Shown: positions 27,098 through 35,704 of the stretch, piece after piece
How the letters are laid out: the number at the start of each line of letters is the position of its first letter
Numbering within the stretch: the first letter of the stretch is position 1
DNA from: Paraburkholderia sp. BCC1886
GTDB lineage: Bacteria > Pseudomonadota > Gammaproteobacteria > Burkholderiales > Burkholderiaceae
Assembly (NCBI RefSeq): GCF_900996245.1
Contig: NZ_CAAJGK010000047.1
Coordinates: forward strand, 49,913-113,912
Length of the DNA stretch: 64,000 bases
Direction of reading: 5' to 3'
Notes under the pieces: model-generated
Database searches by the model: none
What the model was told of the DNA's origin: nothing
What the model saw: only the letters and a program-made list of their open reading frames with translations
Translations under genes and position numbers: made by a program

Positions 27098-28455
27098 GCG
27101 CGGGCTCCGTCGAGTTGCGCGAGCGCTTTCTCGAAGAAATCGACCGTGCCGAAATTACCCGATTTCAGCGCCAGCCCGACCGAGGCTTCGCCGTCCCGTG
27201 TCGGCACGCTGGCAGTGGCCGGCACGCCCGGGTCGATCTGCGCGCCGATGCGCAGCATGCGCACGTCGAGCGCCTGCACGACTGCACCCGATGTCTCGCC
27301 ACCCGCGACCACGAACTTGCGCACGCCCGCGTCCCGCAGACGCCGGGCCACCGACGCCAGCGCTGCTTCCACCAGTTCGCCCGCGCGCGCGGCGCCCAGT
27401 TCGCTCTGCACGCGTTTGACTTCGTCGGGGGAGGTGGTCGCGTAGATCAACACGGTTTGCGGTTGTGCCGCGGCCGCATGTTGCTGCGCGAAAGCGACCG
27501 CCTGGTCGACCAGCGGTTCGCCGCGCGAGAGGGCGAGTGCGTCGATCTTGAAACCGGGGTGCCCGGCGAGCCAGGCGGCGACTTGCGCCTGAGTGGCCTT
27601 CGATGCGCTTCCGGCCAGCACGACCGCGCTGCCTTCGACGGCAGGCAAAGCGGCGGCGGGGCCGTCCGATTCGAGCTTGCCCGCAGCGCGGAAGTTGGCC
27701 GGCAGGCCGAGCGCGACGCCCGAGCCGCCGGTGATCAACGGCAGGTCGTTGCATGCCTCGCCGAGCGTGTACAGATCGGCGTCGCTAATGGCGTCGGCGA
27801 TGGCGATATGGACGCCCTCGGCCCGCAGCTTTGCGATGGCTTCCCGGACCGCCCCCGCGCCGCGCGCGATGGTGTCGTAACGCAGCAAGCCGACCTTCGA
27901 TTGCGTTTGCCGCTGCAGCACGCGCACCAGGTTCGCGTCGGTCATGGGCGTGAGCGGATGGTTTTCCATACCGGACTCGCTCAGCAACGCGTCGCCCACG
28001 AACAGATGGCCACGGTAAACCGTGCGGTGGTTTTCCGGAAACGCCGGACAGGCGATGGTGAAGCGGTGTGAATGTTTGTGAGCGCCGCTTTCCTTGCCTT
28101 CATAAGTCGCCGAGGGGTCCGTCAACGCGTCGAGCAGGGCGTCGGCGACGGGGCCGATATTGCCCGCCTCGGTGGAGTCGAAGGTCGAGCAGTATTTGAA
28201 GAAGATCTGCTGACAGCCTTGCGCACGCAGCCAGTCCAGCGAGGCAAGCGATTGCGCGACCGCGTCGGCAGCGTCGATGGTGCGCGATTTGAGCGCGACC
28301 ACGAGCGCGTCGGCCTGAATGGGCGCGTTGTCGGCCGGAATGCCGATGGTCTGCACGGTGCGCATGCCACCGCGGACCAGCATGTTCGCGAGGTCGGTCG
28401 CGCCGGTGAAGTCGTCGGCAATGCAGCCCAGCAGCGGGCGAGAGGGTTGGGTCAT
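27094..28455 (-). CDS. otnK: 3-oxo-tetronate kinase (four-carbon acid-sugar kinase family)
   Basis: A 453-aa kinase (former DUF1537). The N-terminal domain begins 'LGCIADDFTGATDLANMLV', the family hallmark with acidic substrate-binding residues. The middle contains 'FKYCSTFDSTEAGNIGPV'. The C-terminal nucleotide-binding domain has 'FVVAGGETSGAVVQAL'. It phosphorylates 3-oxo-tetronate derived from threonate or erythronate. The ATG at 28455 has AAGGAG about 6 nt upstream. It is first in the otnK-otnC pair and divergent from a DeoR regulator. Confidence 0.9.
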   Translation of the reverse strand: MTQPSRPLLGCIADDFTGATDLANMLVRGGMRTVQTIGIPADNAPIQADALVVALKSRTIDAADAVAQSLASLDWLRAQGCQQIFFKYCSTFDSTEAGNIGPVADALLDALTDPSATYEGKESGAHKHSHRFTIACPAFPENHRTVYRGHLFVGDALLSESGMENHPLTPMTDANLVRVLQRQTQSKVGLLRYDTIARGAGAVREAIAKLRAEGVHIAIADAISDADLYTLGEACNDLPLITGGSGVALGLPANFRAAGKLESDGPAAALPAVEGSAVVLAGSASKATQAQVAAWLAGHPGFKIDALALSRGEPLVDQAVAFAQQHAAAAQPQTVLIYATTSPDEVKRVQSELGAARAGELVEAALASVARRLRDAGVRKFVVAGGETSGAVVQALDVRMLRIGAQIDPGVPATASVPTRDGEASVGLALKSGNFGTVDFFEKALAQLDGARA

Positions 28456-28485
28456 GGCGATCTCCTTTGGCTCGATTGTAGCGAT

Positions 28486-28496
28486 CAACTGAGTTG
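28486..28496. promoter_or_regulatory. Short palindrome in otnK/deoR gap
   Basis: CAACTGAGTTG is an 11-bp perfect dyad about a central base, 31 bp upstream of the otnK start. It is a candidate site for the divergent DeoR protein. Confidence 0.4.
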
Positions 28497-28510
28497 CTGT
28501 GTGAATCTGT

Positions 28511-28524
28511 GTTAAATATTTGAC
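28511..28524. promoter_or_regulatory. AT-rich near-palindrome in otnK/deoR gap
   Basis: GTTAAATATTTGAC is a 14-bp dyad with one mismatched pair, centred about 27 bp from the neighbouring CAACTGAGTTG site. It may be an operator or overlap a promoter -10 region. Confidence 0.4.
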
Positions 28525-28674
28525 GATAATGGTAAAAATTGTTAGGGTTTTGCGGTCGAGGAACGTCCGTCGCCGAACCGAGGTTGCCGGCCACGGGTCC
28601 AGCGCGCTATCCGTTAAGATGTGCGCCGCCTTCGCGCACCGTGCCGCGCATTCAGCCTCTCCCCAGGATTTGCC

Positions 28675-29514
28675 ATGCCTTCTCCGAACGATCTTCCCGG
28701 CCCTTCAGCCGCATCCGACGTCCCGCTGATTCCCGATCAGCGGCGCGAGTCGATGGTGCGCCAGTTGCGGCGCTACAAGGTGCTAAGCGTTCATCAACTG
28801 ACGGAAATGTTCGACTGCTCGCATATGACGGTGCGCCGCGATATTGCCGCACTGGAGCAGGCTGGACTGGTCTATACGGTGCCGGGCGGCGTGCGCATCG
28901 CGAGTCATCTGAATAGCGAGCCGAGCCATCAATCGAAAGCGTTGATCGAGCAGCCGCAGAAACAGGCCATTGCCGCGTGTGCGGCCGGTTTTTTACAGCC
29001 GGGCATGACGGCTTATCTCGACGCGGGCACCACCACGCTGACGCTGGTGCCGCATATCCTCGCGTTGAGCGACATGACGGTGGTGACGAACGACTTTTCG
29101 ATCGTGCAGGAACTCGCCGACGCGGCACACGTGACCGTGATTCACACCGGCGGCGTGCTCGATCATGCGAATCGCTCGGGCGTTGGCGGTCTTGCGGCGG
29201 CGACGTTGCGTCAACTGAGCATCGACGTCGCGTTCATCTCGGCCAGTTCGTGGGACCTGCGGCGCGGCGCGACGACGCCGTCCGCTCCGAAGGTCGAAGT
29301 GAAGCAGGCGGCTATGAAGGGGGCGTCGCAAACCGTGTTGCTGGCCACCAGTTCCAAATACGGCACGTTCGGCTTGTACAAGGTCGCGGCGCTCGATCAT
29401 TTCGATCGTGTGATCAGCGACGAAGGCTTGACCGAAGCGGCGGCGGTGGGCATTCGCGAGGCAGGGGTCGATCTTGCCATTGCGCCGCAACTCCAGGATG
29501 CGTCCGCGGCCTAG
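28675..29514 (+). CDS. DeoR-family transcriptional regulator of the otn genes
   Basis: A 279-aa regulator with an N-terminal DeoR helix-turn-helix (about residues 20-75: 'RRESMVRQLRRYKVLSVHQL', then 'CSHMTVRRDIAALEQAGLV'). A C-terminal DeoRC sugar-phosphate sensor domain follows, with 'LDAGTTTLTLVPHI' and 'VVTNDFSIVQEL'. The ATG at 28675 follows AGGATT; the frame can also start at a GTG 18 codons earlier. It is divergent from otnK and probably represses otnK-otnC with a phosphorylated tetronate as inducer (inference). Its TAG stop lies within the CTAG shared with the convergent tonB stop. Confidence 0.88.
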   Translation: MPSPNDLPGPSAASDVPLIPDQRRESMVRQLRRYKVLSVHQLTEMFDCSHMTVRRDIAALEQAGLVYTVPGGVRIASHLNSEPSHQSKALIEQPQKQAIAACAAGFLQPGMTAYLDAGTTTLTLVPHILALSDMTVVTNDFSIVQELADAAHVTVIHTGGVLDHANRSGVGGLAAATLRQLSIDVAFISASSWDLRRGATTPSAPKVEVKQAAMKGASQTVLLATSSKYGTFGLYKVAALDHFDRVISDEGLTEAAAVGIREAGVDLAIAPQLQDASAA

Positions 29515-30260
29515 TCGACGTTGAAATGGACGCGCACGTCCTGGCGGCTTTCGGTGGTGTGGCCGTTTTGCATCGCGGGGGAGAAGCGCCAGCGTTTCAA
29601 GGTTTGCACGAGTATCTGGTTGAGACGCGGATTGGCGGTGGGCCTGATGAGTTCGACGTCGGTCGAACCGTCCGGGTGAATCGTGAAGCGGGCCGTGGCA
29701 ACGGTCTGGTAGTTGTCTTCGCGCAGGTCGTCGGGTAAGTCGGGTAATGGTTGTGAAAGCGCGTGCGCGGCGCTGGTGCCGGTGGAGTCCGATGGTGCGG
29801 GCGGTGAGGAGTCGACGGGCGAGTCGGGTCGGGCCGGCGCGTTGGGGGTGGGGCTGTCGCTCTGTGCGGCGGCTGGCTGCGATTGTGGGGGTTGTTTTGC
29901 GGTTTGCGGATCGCTCGGCTGTGCTGTGTTTTGCATGGGCCGAGTAACGGGGTTGGGCTTCGGCCCATGGCCATGTACTTGTATCGGCGTGGGTTTTGAA
30001 GGTGTGGCTTTACTGGCTGTAGCATTCGTGGCGACATGCTCGGGCACCGGATCTACCTCGACCATGCGCATGTCCAGGGCTCGCTCGGGGATCGGTATTG
30101 GACGTGCCGTTGTGTGTGGCGAGTCATTGATCGACGGAGACGACAGCAGCGCAACGAGCCACAGCATCGACGCCGCCAGCACGGCGAGCGCCATGCGCGC
30201 CTTCGGCGCTTCGTCGAACGCGGCGGCGATCTTGGTCCCCGGCATCCTCTCATTCACCAC
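29511..30260 (-). CDS. tonB: TonB-like energy transducer
   Basis: A 249-aa TonB-family protein. A membrane anchor lies at about residues 22-42 ('MALAVLAASMLWLVALLSS'). A long Pro/Ser/Thr/Gln-rich periplasmic linker covers about 50-165, and a C-terminal TonB domain about 170-249 ('YQTVATARFTIHPDGST', 'ILVQTLKRWRFSPAM'). It transmits proton-motive force to outer-membrane receptors. It is last of the operon receptor-exbB-exbD-tonB and overlaps exbD by 11 bp. The annotated start is a GTG; an in-frame ATG at 30245 is an equally good start. The stop overlaps that of the convergent deoR gene. Confidence 0.87.
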   Translation of the reverse strand: MVNERMPGTKIAAAFDEAPKARMALAVLAASMLWLVALLSSPSINDSPHTTARPIPIPERALDMRMVEVDPVPEHVATNATASKATPSKPTPIQVHGHGPKPNPVTRPMQNTAQPSDPQTAKQPPQSQPAAAQSDSPTPNAPARPDSPVDSSPPAPSDSTGTSAAHALSQPLPDLPDDLREDNYQTVATARFTIHPDGSTDVELIRPTANPRLNQILVQTLKRWRFSPAMQNGHTTESRQDVRVHFNVD

Positions 30261-30651
30261 GATGTACCGCGATCAGCAGATGCGCCGCGCCCGCGCGCCG
30301 TGCGGCGAGCATCGCCTGCACGACGACGCCGTGAGCAGCGGTGTCGTCGGCGGCGATGACGACGTTGCCGTCCGGTTGCAGCAGACGCTTCACGGTCGGC
30401 TCGACCTGATCCGCCGGTATGCGCAGATGGTTCACGAATACCGCATTGCGGCGATCGACCGAGATGGTCAGCGGATCGTGTTCGCTCATCGGCTGCGCGT
30501 GGCCCGACGGCAGCGTGATGTTGGCCGCGTCGAGCCGCTGCATCGCGAGCGATGCCAGCATGAATGTGGCCAGCAGAAAGAACATCACGTCGATCATCGG
30601 AATGATTTCGATGCGACCACGCCGCGCGGCACGCGTGCGTTTGAACTTCAC
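30250..30651 (-). CDS. exbD: Biopolymer transport protein ExbD
   Basis: A 133-aa ExbD/TolR-family proton channel subunit. One N-terminal membrane helix ('IIPMIDVMFFLLATFMLASL') contains the essential aspartate at D21. The rest is a periplasmic domain. The GTG start overlaps the exbB stop (GTGA), so translation is coupled. With ExbB and TonB it forms the energising complex for the receptor encoded first in this operon. Confidence 0.92.
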   Translation of the reverse strand: MKFKRTRAARRGRIEIIPMIDVMFFLLATFMLASLAMQRLDAANITLPSGHAQPMSEHDPLTISVDRRNAVFVNHLRIPADQVEPTVKRLLQPDGNVVIAADDTAAHGVVVQAMLAARRAGAAHLLIAVHRGE

Positions 30652-31322
30652 GATCGCGCTCCCATCACTTCGCTGGCGGCCGTGTCCGTTGCGTGGGTTT
30701 GCGCGAGACGCATTTCACCGAGTCGTGCATTCGCGAACACTTCGAGTTCGTCCATCAGACGTTCAAGTCGACGCGAAAAATAGTTGAAGGCGAACAGCGC
30801 GATCAACGCGACCACGAGCCCGATGGCGGTTGCCACCAGGGACTGCGCGACGCCGCTCGTCACGCCGCCCGGATTCACGAGGCCGCTGCCGCCGAATAGC
30901 TGGAACGAGTGCATCATGCCGACGATGGTGCCCAGCAGCCCCAGCAACGGCGCCGCCGTGACGATCGTCTCGAGCACCCAGAAGCCTTTGCCCAAATCGC
31001 GCTCGATTTGCGCAGCCAGCGACTCTGCCTGCGTTTCGCGCAGCCACAGCGGTGTGGTTGTGGTCGGCGTCCAGACCGTGGCCATGCGTCGGTAAACATG
31101 CTGCCCGGCGCATGCCTGCAACCATTGAACCCAATCGGGCGTGACTGTTCGGGCCGCATCGATTTCATACGCAGCGTGCAGCGCGATCGGCAGGCGCCCG
31201 AAACGAACGAACACATACGCGCGATCCAGAATGATCGCGACCGCGAGCACGGCGAGTACCGCGAGCGGATAAACGACCCATCCACCCACGCGCAACGCCG
31301 TGAGAATACCTGTCCAATCCAT
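30648..31322 (-). CDS. exbB: Biopolymer transport protein ExbB (MotA/TolQ/ExbB family)
   Basis: A 224-aa three-helix proton channel protein. Helix 1 is about residues 15-35 ('YPLAVLAVLAVAIILDRAYV'). The family core 'PLLGLLGTIVGMMHSFQLF' and 'GVAQSLVATAIGLVVALIALFAFN' forms helices 2 and 3 near residues 125-195. The start at 31322 is 26 bp after the TonB-dependent receptor stop. A large open frame continues upstream through the receptor gene but is only its shadow. Confidence 0.92.
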   Translation of the reverse strand: MDWTGILTALRVGGWVVYPLAVLAVLAVAIILDRAYVFVRFGRLPIALHAAYEIDAARTVTPDWVQWLQACAGQHVYRRMATVWTPTTTTPLWLRETQAESLAAQIERDLGKGFWVLETIVTAAPLLGLLGTIVGMMHSFQLFGGSGLVNPGGVTSGVAQSLVATAIGLVVALIALFAFNYFSRRLERLMDELEVFANARLGEMRLAQTHATDTAASEVMGARS

Positions 31323-31348
31323 GACCGACCTCGTGGCTATCGATGCTT

Positions 31349-33472
31349 TTAGAAATGTTTCGTGACGCCAGCATAGGCCGCGAAGTGCGGACCATACTGC
31401 GGCGCGCCGACGCCGATCCCGGAACCGTCGCGCAGTTCGTAGACGCGATTGAACGCGTTGATCAACAGAACACGTGCGTCGAATTTGCCCAGCAAAGCCA
31501 TGTTGAAATGCTGGATGACGCCGAGATTGATCTGCGTGTAGACCGGTAGACGGTCGGTGTTCGCGAAGCCGCTGCGCAATCCGCTGCCGACGATGCCATC
31601 GAACGTAAACGTAGTCCGGCCCAGTTCGTAAGTGCCGCCGAACGACGCGGTAATGCGCTGATCGTGATCCAGATAGACCCAGTGACTGTTGATGTACGCA
31701 AGCTCGGCCGGATCGAAATTGAATTGCGCCGAGTCGATGTCTTCGCCCTGCGCGCGGCTGATGGCGAGATTCGCGTAAGCGGACACATTGTTCTGCCTGT
31801 AATTCGCGGTGAACTCGATGCCGTAGACACGTCCGTCCTGATAGTTGAACGGCGTGTAAATAAGCGCGGAACCGAATTGGCCTTCGTCGAGCAGGTTGGT
31901 CGACTTCTTGTAGTAAGCGTCCACGCCGACCGTGATGGTCGAGCCGAGTCGTTGCGTCACGCCGAGATCGAAGTAATGGCTTCGCTCGGGTTGCACCGGG
32001 TCGTTCTGGCTCGACGGACTCTGGTTGGTCGTGCCGTTGAAGCGATTGATGGTCGAACCCGACAGCAGCTCGAACGCCGGCGGCGTGAAATAGCGCGCGT
32101 AGCCGGCGTGAAACGTGGTGCTCGGCGTGAGTGCATAGACGAGGCCGACGCGCGGACTCAACTGGCTCGCGCTCACGTACTCGTCCATCTTGTCGTAGCG
32201 CAGACCGTAGTTCAGCGTCAGCCGGTCGGTGAGTTTCCACTCGTCCTGCACATAAGCGCTATACAGGTAGCCGGTTTTGCTGCTGGCGTCCTGAATGTTG
32301 AACGGTTGATCGGACAGCTGGTTGCCGTCGGCGTCCGCAGCAAACACATTGACGCTGTCGTTGAACACCGCATGTTCCTGCTCGAAGAAAATGCCGGAGC
32401 GGATCGTGTGTTTGTCGTTCAGACGCCACGTGGTGTCCAGTTGCGCGCCGTTGGCCGAGTTGCTGTGAAAGTCCTGCGACGCGACGCCGTTGAACAGCAG
32501 ATCGCCCACGGGGTCCGGATTGAATTGCGTGCGCGTGTAGCGGGTAAAAAGCGCGAACTGATAATCGAGCGCTGCGCCGTTGGTGCCCTGCAGCGCGATC
32601 ACCGCGAAGTTGTTCAACTCCGACTGGCTTTCGTTCAACTGGCTCGAGTCGAATGTGCTGTTGCCGTTGAGCGTGAAGCTGGTTTGCAGGCCCGGTGTAT
32701 TCGGAATTTCGAACTGGTTGCTGGTGGTGCCGAACATCAGGCTCACGCGTGTCAGCGGATTGATGATGTACGACATATAACCGAACGCATCGCCTTGACG
32801 CGTGTGGTCGTGCACGGCGTCGGCACTGGCGGTGGGGTTTTCGATACCGAGATTGTTCACGCCCAGCGAGCCGCTGAAATAGTAGCTGAACGCCCCCTTG
32901 CTACCGAACACGTCCGCGCTCGTCTTGAGCGTCTGGTGACTGCCGCCGAATACGTCGATGGAGCCGCCGCTGTCTCCATCGCCGTTCTTCGTGCGGAGAT
33001 CGACCACGCCGGCCGTGCGGTAGCCATATTGCGCCGGCAACGCGCCAGTCAGCAGGTTCACCTGGTCGATGATGCGCGTGTCGAGTGTCTGGCCGAAGCC
33101 GCTAATCGGTTCGGGAATCAGCACACCGTCGATACGGTATTGCAGATTCGCATGATCGCCGCGCACGTGCAGTTGTCCGTATGAATCGCTGGCAACGCCA
33201 GGCGCTTGCAGCAGGACCTGGTTCAGCGGTGTGTCCTGGCCGGCAGGCAGCGCATTGATATCGGCTTCGCTGAAGCGATACACGCTGCTGCCGGTTTCCG
33301 GAGACAAGCCATTACGCGCGCGGTCGAGACGTTTTGCATTCACCTGCACGTCGAGCGTCCCGCTGCCGTCGACGGTAGCGGTGGCGGCGGAATCTGCGGT
33401 GGCGGCATGTGAATGAGCGGAAATGGCGAACAGCAGCAATGCTGCCTGTGAGACACGCGTGCGGTTTTTCAT
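31349..33472 (-). CDS. TonB-dependent outer-membrane receptor 1
   Basis: A 707-aa receptor. The signal peptide covers about residues 1-24 (cleavage near 'SHAATAD'). The plug domain spans about 45-170 ('LNQVLLQAPGVASDSYGQLHVRG', 'QVNLLTGALPAQYG'), then a 22-strand barrel ending in a C-terminal phenylalanine ('VTKHF'), as required for outer-membrane assembly. The TonB box is not distinct. It is first in an operon with its own exbB-exbD-tonB, an arrangement suited to a dedicated uptake route. A Zur-like box 68 bp upstream suggests zinc or another metal complex as ligand. The ligand is not readable from the sequence. Confidence 0.9.
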   Translation of the reverse strand: MKNRTRVSQAALLLFAISAHSHAATADSAATATVDGSGTLDVQVNAKRLDRARNGLSPETGSSVYRFSEADINALPAGQDTPLNQVLLQAPGVASDSYGQLHVRGDHANLQYRIDGVLIPEPISGFGQTLDTRIIDQVNLLTGALPAQYGYRTAGVVDLRTKNGDGDSGGSIDVFGGSHQTLKTSADVFGSKGAFSYYFSGSLGVNNLGIENPTASADAVHDHTRQGDAFGYMSYIINPLTRVSLMFGTTSNQFEIPNTPGLQTSFTLNGNSTFDSSQLNESQSELNNFAVIALQGTNGAALDYQFALFTRYTRTQFNPDPVGDLLFNGVASQDFHSNSANGAQLDTTWRLNDKHTIRSGIFFEQEHAVFNDSVNVFAADADGNQLSDQPFNIQDASSKTGYLYSAYVQDEWKLTDRLTLNYGLRYDKMDEYVSASQLSPRVGLVYALTPSTTFHAGYARYFTPPAFELLSGSTINRFNGTTNQSPSSQNDPVQPERSHYFDLGVTQRLGSTITVGVDAYYKKSTNLLDEGQFGSALIYTPFNYQDGRVYGIEFTANYRQNNVSAYANLAISRAQGEDIDSAQFNFDPAELAYINSHWVYLDHDQRITASFGGTYELGRTTFTFDGIVGSGLRSGFANTDRLPVYTQINLGVIQHFNMALLGKFDARVLLINAFNRVYELRDGSGIGVGAPQYGPHFAAYAGVTKHF

Positions 33473-33539
33473 CGTTATTGGTTTGTGATGTTGGCGACTG
33501 GTCGATGCCTGATTCCCGAGCATCCCCCTATTTAAGAGA

Positions 33540-33554
33540 TGTTATATCATTACA
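33540..33554. promoter_or_regulatory. Zur-like box upstream of TonB receptor 1
   Basis: TGTTATATCATTACA matches the proteobacterial Zur palindrome (TGTTATAATATAACA) at 12 of 15 positions. It lies in an AT-rich segment 68 bp before the receptor start and 165 bp before the divergent small gene. Site identity is inferred by eye. Confidence 0.5.
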
Positions 33555-33718
33555 CTAAATATCGCCGATGACAACGGTTTGCATGCTTACGTTTCTGGAA
33601 GCGAAGGGCGGAGCGAGGGGGCAGGCAGATGCGGGCGCTACGATCCGGCGGCTGCATCTTTCGAGCAATTCGATAAGATACGGACCCACGTCATTTTTCG
33701 AATCGAAGGAGTAGTTCA

Positions 33719-34051
33719 GTGATTCAGCCGAGCAGCGTATTCAAGGACAACCTCGCACAACTGCCCGCCATCGACGGGATCGAGCGTATCGATCTGGTCG
33801 ACGGTGGCGGCGCCGTGGTGGCGGATATCGAGAACAAACCTGGCAAGCAGGGTTCGGTGGCGGTGTACCACTACCTGCAAAAGACATTCGGCACGCTCGA
33901 CGCGAAAGCGGCCGAGCATGGCCTCGCAGTGTTCGCCGAACATACCGCGGATGCGCGCAACCGTCCGGGCGCCCATCCCAATGTCGATCATCTGCTGGAG
34001 ATTGCGGCCGGCGGCCCGGCTTTGCGCATCGATGTGATCGCGGCTGCTTGA
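33719..34051 (+). CDS. Small conserved protein, DUF2322-like
   Basis: A 110-aa soluble protein starting at GTG, with GAAGGAG ending 7 nt upstream, a strong ribosome binding site that decides the start. The sequence 'LPAIDGIERIDLVDGGGAVVADIENKPGKQ' resembles the DUF2322 family of short proteobacterial proteins; function is unknown. No cysteine is present, and several histidines occur ('AVYHYLQKTFG', 'AHPNVDHLLE'). It is divergent from TonB receptor 1 and may share its regulatory region. Confidence 0.72.
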   Translation: MIQPSSVFKDNLAQLPAIDGIERIDLVDGGGAVVADIENKPGKQGSVAVYHYLQKTFGTLDAKAAEHGLAVFAEHTADARNRPGAHPNVDHLLEIAAGGPALRIDVIAAA

Positions 34052-34197
34052 CTGGGACAAGCGGGGACAAGCGGATTTAAACGCCGTCGTTGCACTAACG
34101 GCTCAAGTGCGGCGCACGATCTTCCGCCGAACGCTGATCAGTCCGCCCCATGCGATACCCCGGTTCACGCCGAAATTGCGGATGGCGAGGTCGCCGA

Positions 34198-35646
34198 TCA
34201 GGCTGGCCGCCTCACACGGGTTGCCACCATCCGGTCGGCGAGCCACACAGCCAGCAGCGTGAGTCCCATCAACGGAAACACGATGCCGAGCAGCACCAGG
34301 CCGGTTTTCCATCCACGCATCGGCGGGCTTGCCCGTTCGCGCGACGGCGCCCCGACCGAGCCTCGCGGGCGCCGCTTCCACCACATCACGAAGCCGGTGA
34401 CGGCCATAGCGGCGAGTCCAATCGAAATCGCCGCGCAGATCAGCTGATTGGCGAGCCCAAAGTAGCGGCCCATATGCAAGGACGTGCCGTACGACACGGC
34501 CTTTGATACCGCGCCATAGTCCGCGTAACGAATGTCCTTAAGTACCGCACCGCTGTATTGATCGATATACAACGTGCGCTCTTCGCGCGGATCGGGTGGA
34601 AAGTACGAGATCGTGTAGACGCCACTCGCCGAACCCGGCAGCGCGACGTCGTAGCCGCTCGTCACCCCGAGCGAAGCCGCCAGCGCGACGACCCGTCCGA
34701 GCGGTAGCGCACTCGTCGCATGCGAACCGTCACGCGTAGAGGCCGGAACCGGCACGTCGCCGACGGCCCATGGCGTGAGCGGCAACGGCAGATCGTCCAT
34801 CACCATACCGGGCATCGAATCCACGTGAGCGCTGTGCTCTTCATGCGCGGTTCCAGTCATCCCTGCAGGCAGCGCGGAACGCAACGGCAACTCGCCCCAC
34901 GAGCCCGGCGGCGCGCCGAGGTTCGCGGTTGTCGCGAGTGCCTTGAACTGCTTGCCCCACCAACCCGACCACGGCAGTCCGGTCAGCACGAAGGCGAGCG
35001 CACCGAGTGCGAGCCAGATGCCCATCACCGCATGCAGATTCTTCCACAGTGGTCGCCCTCGTAGCGCGAAGCGCGGCACGAGCGCACGACCCAACGAACC
35101 GGCCGCGCCGGGCCACCACAACGCGATACCAGTCGCGATCATCACCAGCGTCCAGCACGCGGCAAGCTCCATCAACAACTCGCCGGTTTTACCCAGCAGC
35201 AGTTTGCGATGCAGCATCCGGTCCACCTGCATGAAGCGATGGTCGACGCTCAGCGTGCCCAACACCGTGCCGTTATACGGATTGAGATAGACGCTCTGTT
35301 GTTCGCCATCGGCAAGACGGAAAACGAATTCCGTGCTGCGATCCGGCGCATTCGCGATCACCGCGGTCACGGCGCGCGCATTGCGCGGCATCGCGGCGCG
35401 AGCCGTGGCGAGCAGAACGTCTTCGGTGATTCGCGGCGCGGCTTGTGGCACGACCACCAGCCGCTGCGGATAAAGCAGCGGTTCGATCTGCGGCTGGAAA
35501 CAATAGAGCGTGCCGGTAATCGCCAGCACGATAAGAAACGGCATGACGAAAAGCGCTGCGTAGAAGTGCCATCGCCATAGCGTCCGGTAGCCTGGCTGGG
35601 TCGCGGCGCTGGTCGCCTGCGTAGCGTGATGGGCAAGAGTGGACAT
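34198..35646 (-). CDS. PepSY-associated membrane protein with His/Met-rich segment
   Basis: A 482-aa inner-membrane protein of the PepSY-TM family. The first helix is about residues 25-50 ('WHFYAALFVMPFLIVLAITGTLYCF'), followed by a PepSY periplasmic domain, further helices near 160-180, 205-225, 385-405 and 455-475, and a second PepSY-like region. Conserved histidines occur at 'WRWHFYA', 'MLHRKLL', 'KNLHAVMG' and 'SLHMGRYFG', possible haem or metal ligands. An insertion near residues 265-285 is rich in His and Met ('AHEEHSAHVDSMPGM'). Members next to TonB receptors are often thought to act as ferric or metal reductases. It starts 58 bp after TonB receptor 2 and is probably co-transcribed. 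Confidence 0.85.
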   Translation of the reverse strand: MSTLAHHATQATSAATQPGYRTLWRWHFYAALFVMPFLIVLAITGTLYCFQPQIEPLLYPQRLVVVPQAAPRITEDVLLATARAAMPRNARAVTAVIANAPDRSTEFVFRLADGEQQSVYLNPYNGTVLGTLSVDHRFMQVDRMLHRKLLLGKTGELLMELAACWTLVMIATGIALWWPGAAGSLGRALVPRFALRGRPLWKNLHAVMGIWLALGALAFVLTGLPWSGWWGKQFKALATTANLGAPPGSWGELPLRSALPAGMTGTAHEEHSAHVDSMPGMVMDDLPLPLTPWAVGDVPVPASTRDGSHATSALPLGRVVALAASLGVTSGYDVALPGSASGVYTISYFPPDPREERTLYIDQYSGAVLKDIRYADYGAVSKAVSYGTSLHMGRYFGLANQLICAAISIGLAAMAVTGFVMWWKRRPRGSVGAPSRERASPPMRGWKTGLVLLGIVFPLMGLTLLAVWLADRMVATRVRRPA

Positions 35647-35704
35647 GAAATCCTCCTGAATCGGAATAGGTCGTTCGGTTCGAATCTCGAGACGTAGAAA
35701 AGCC

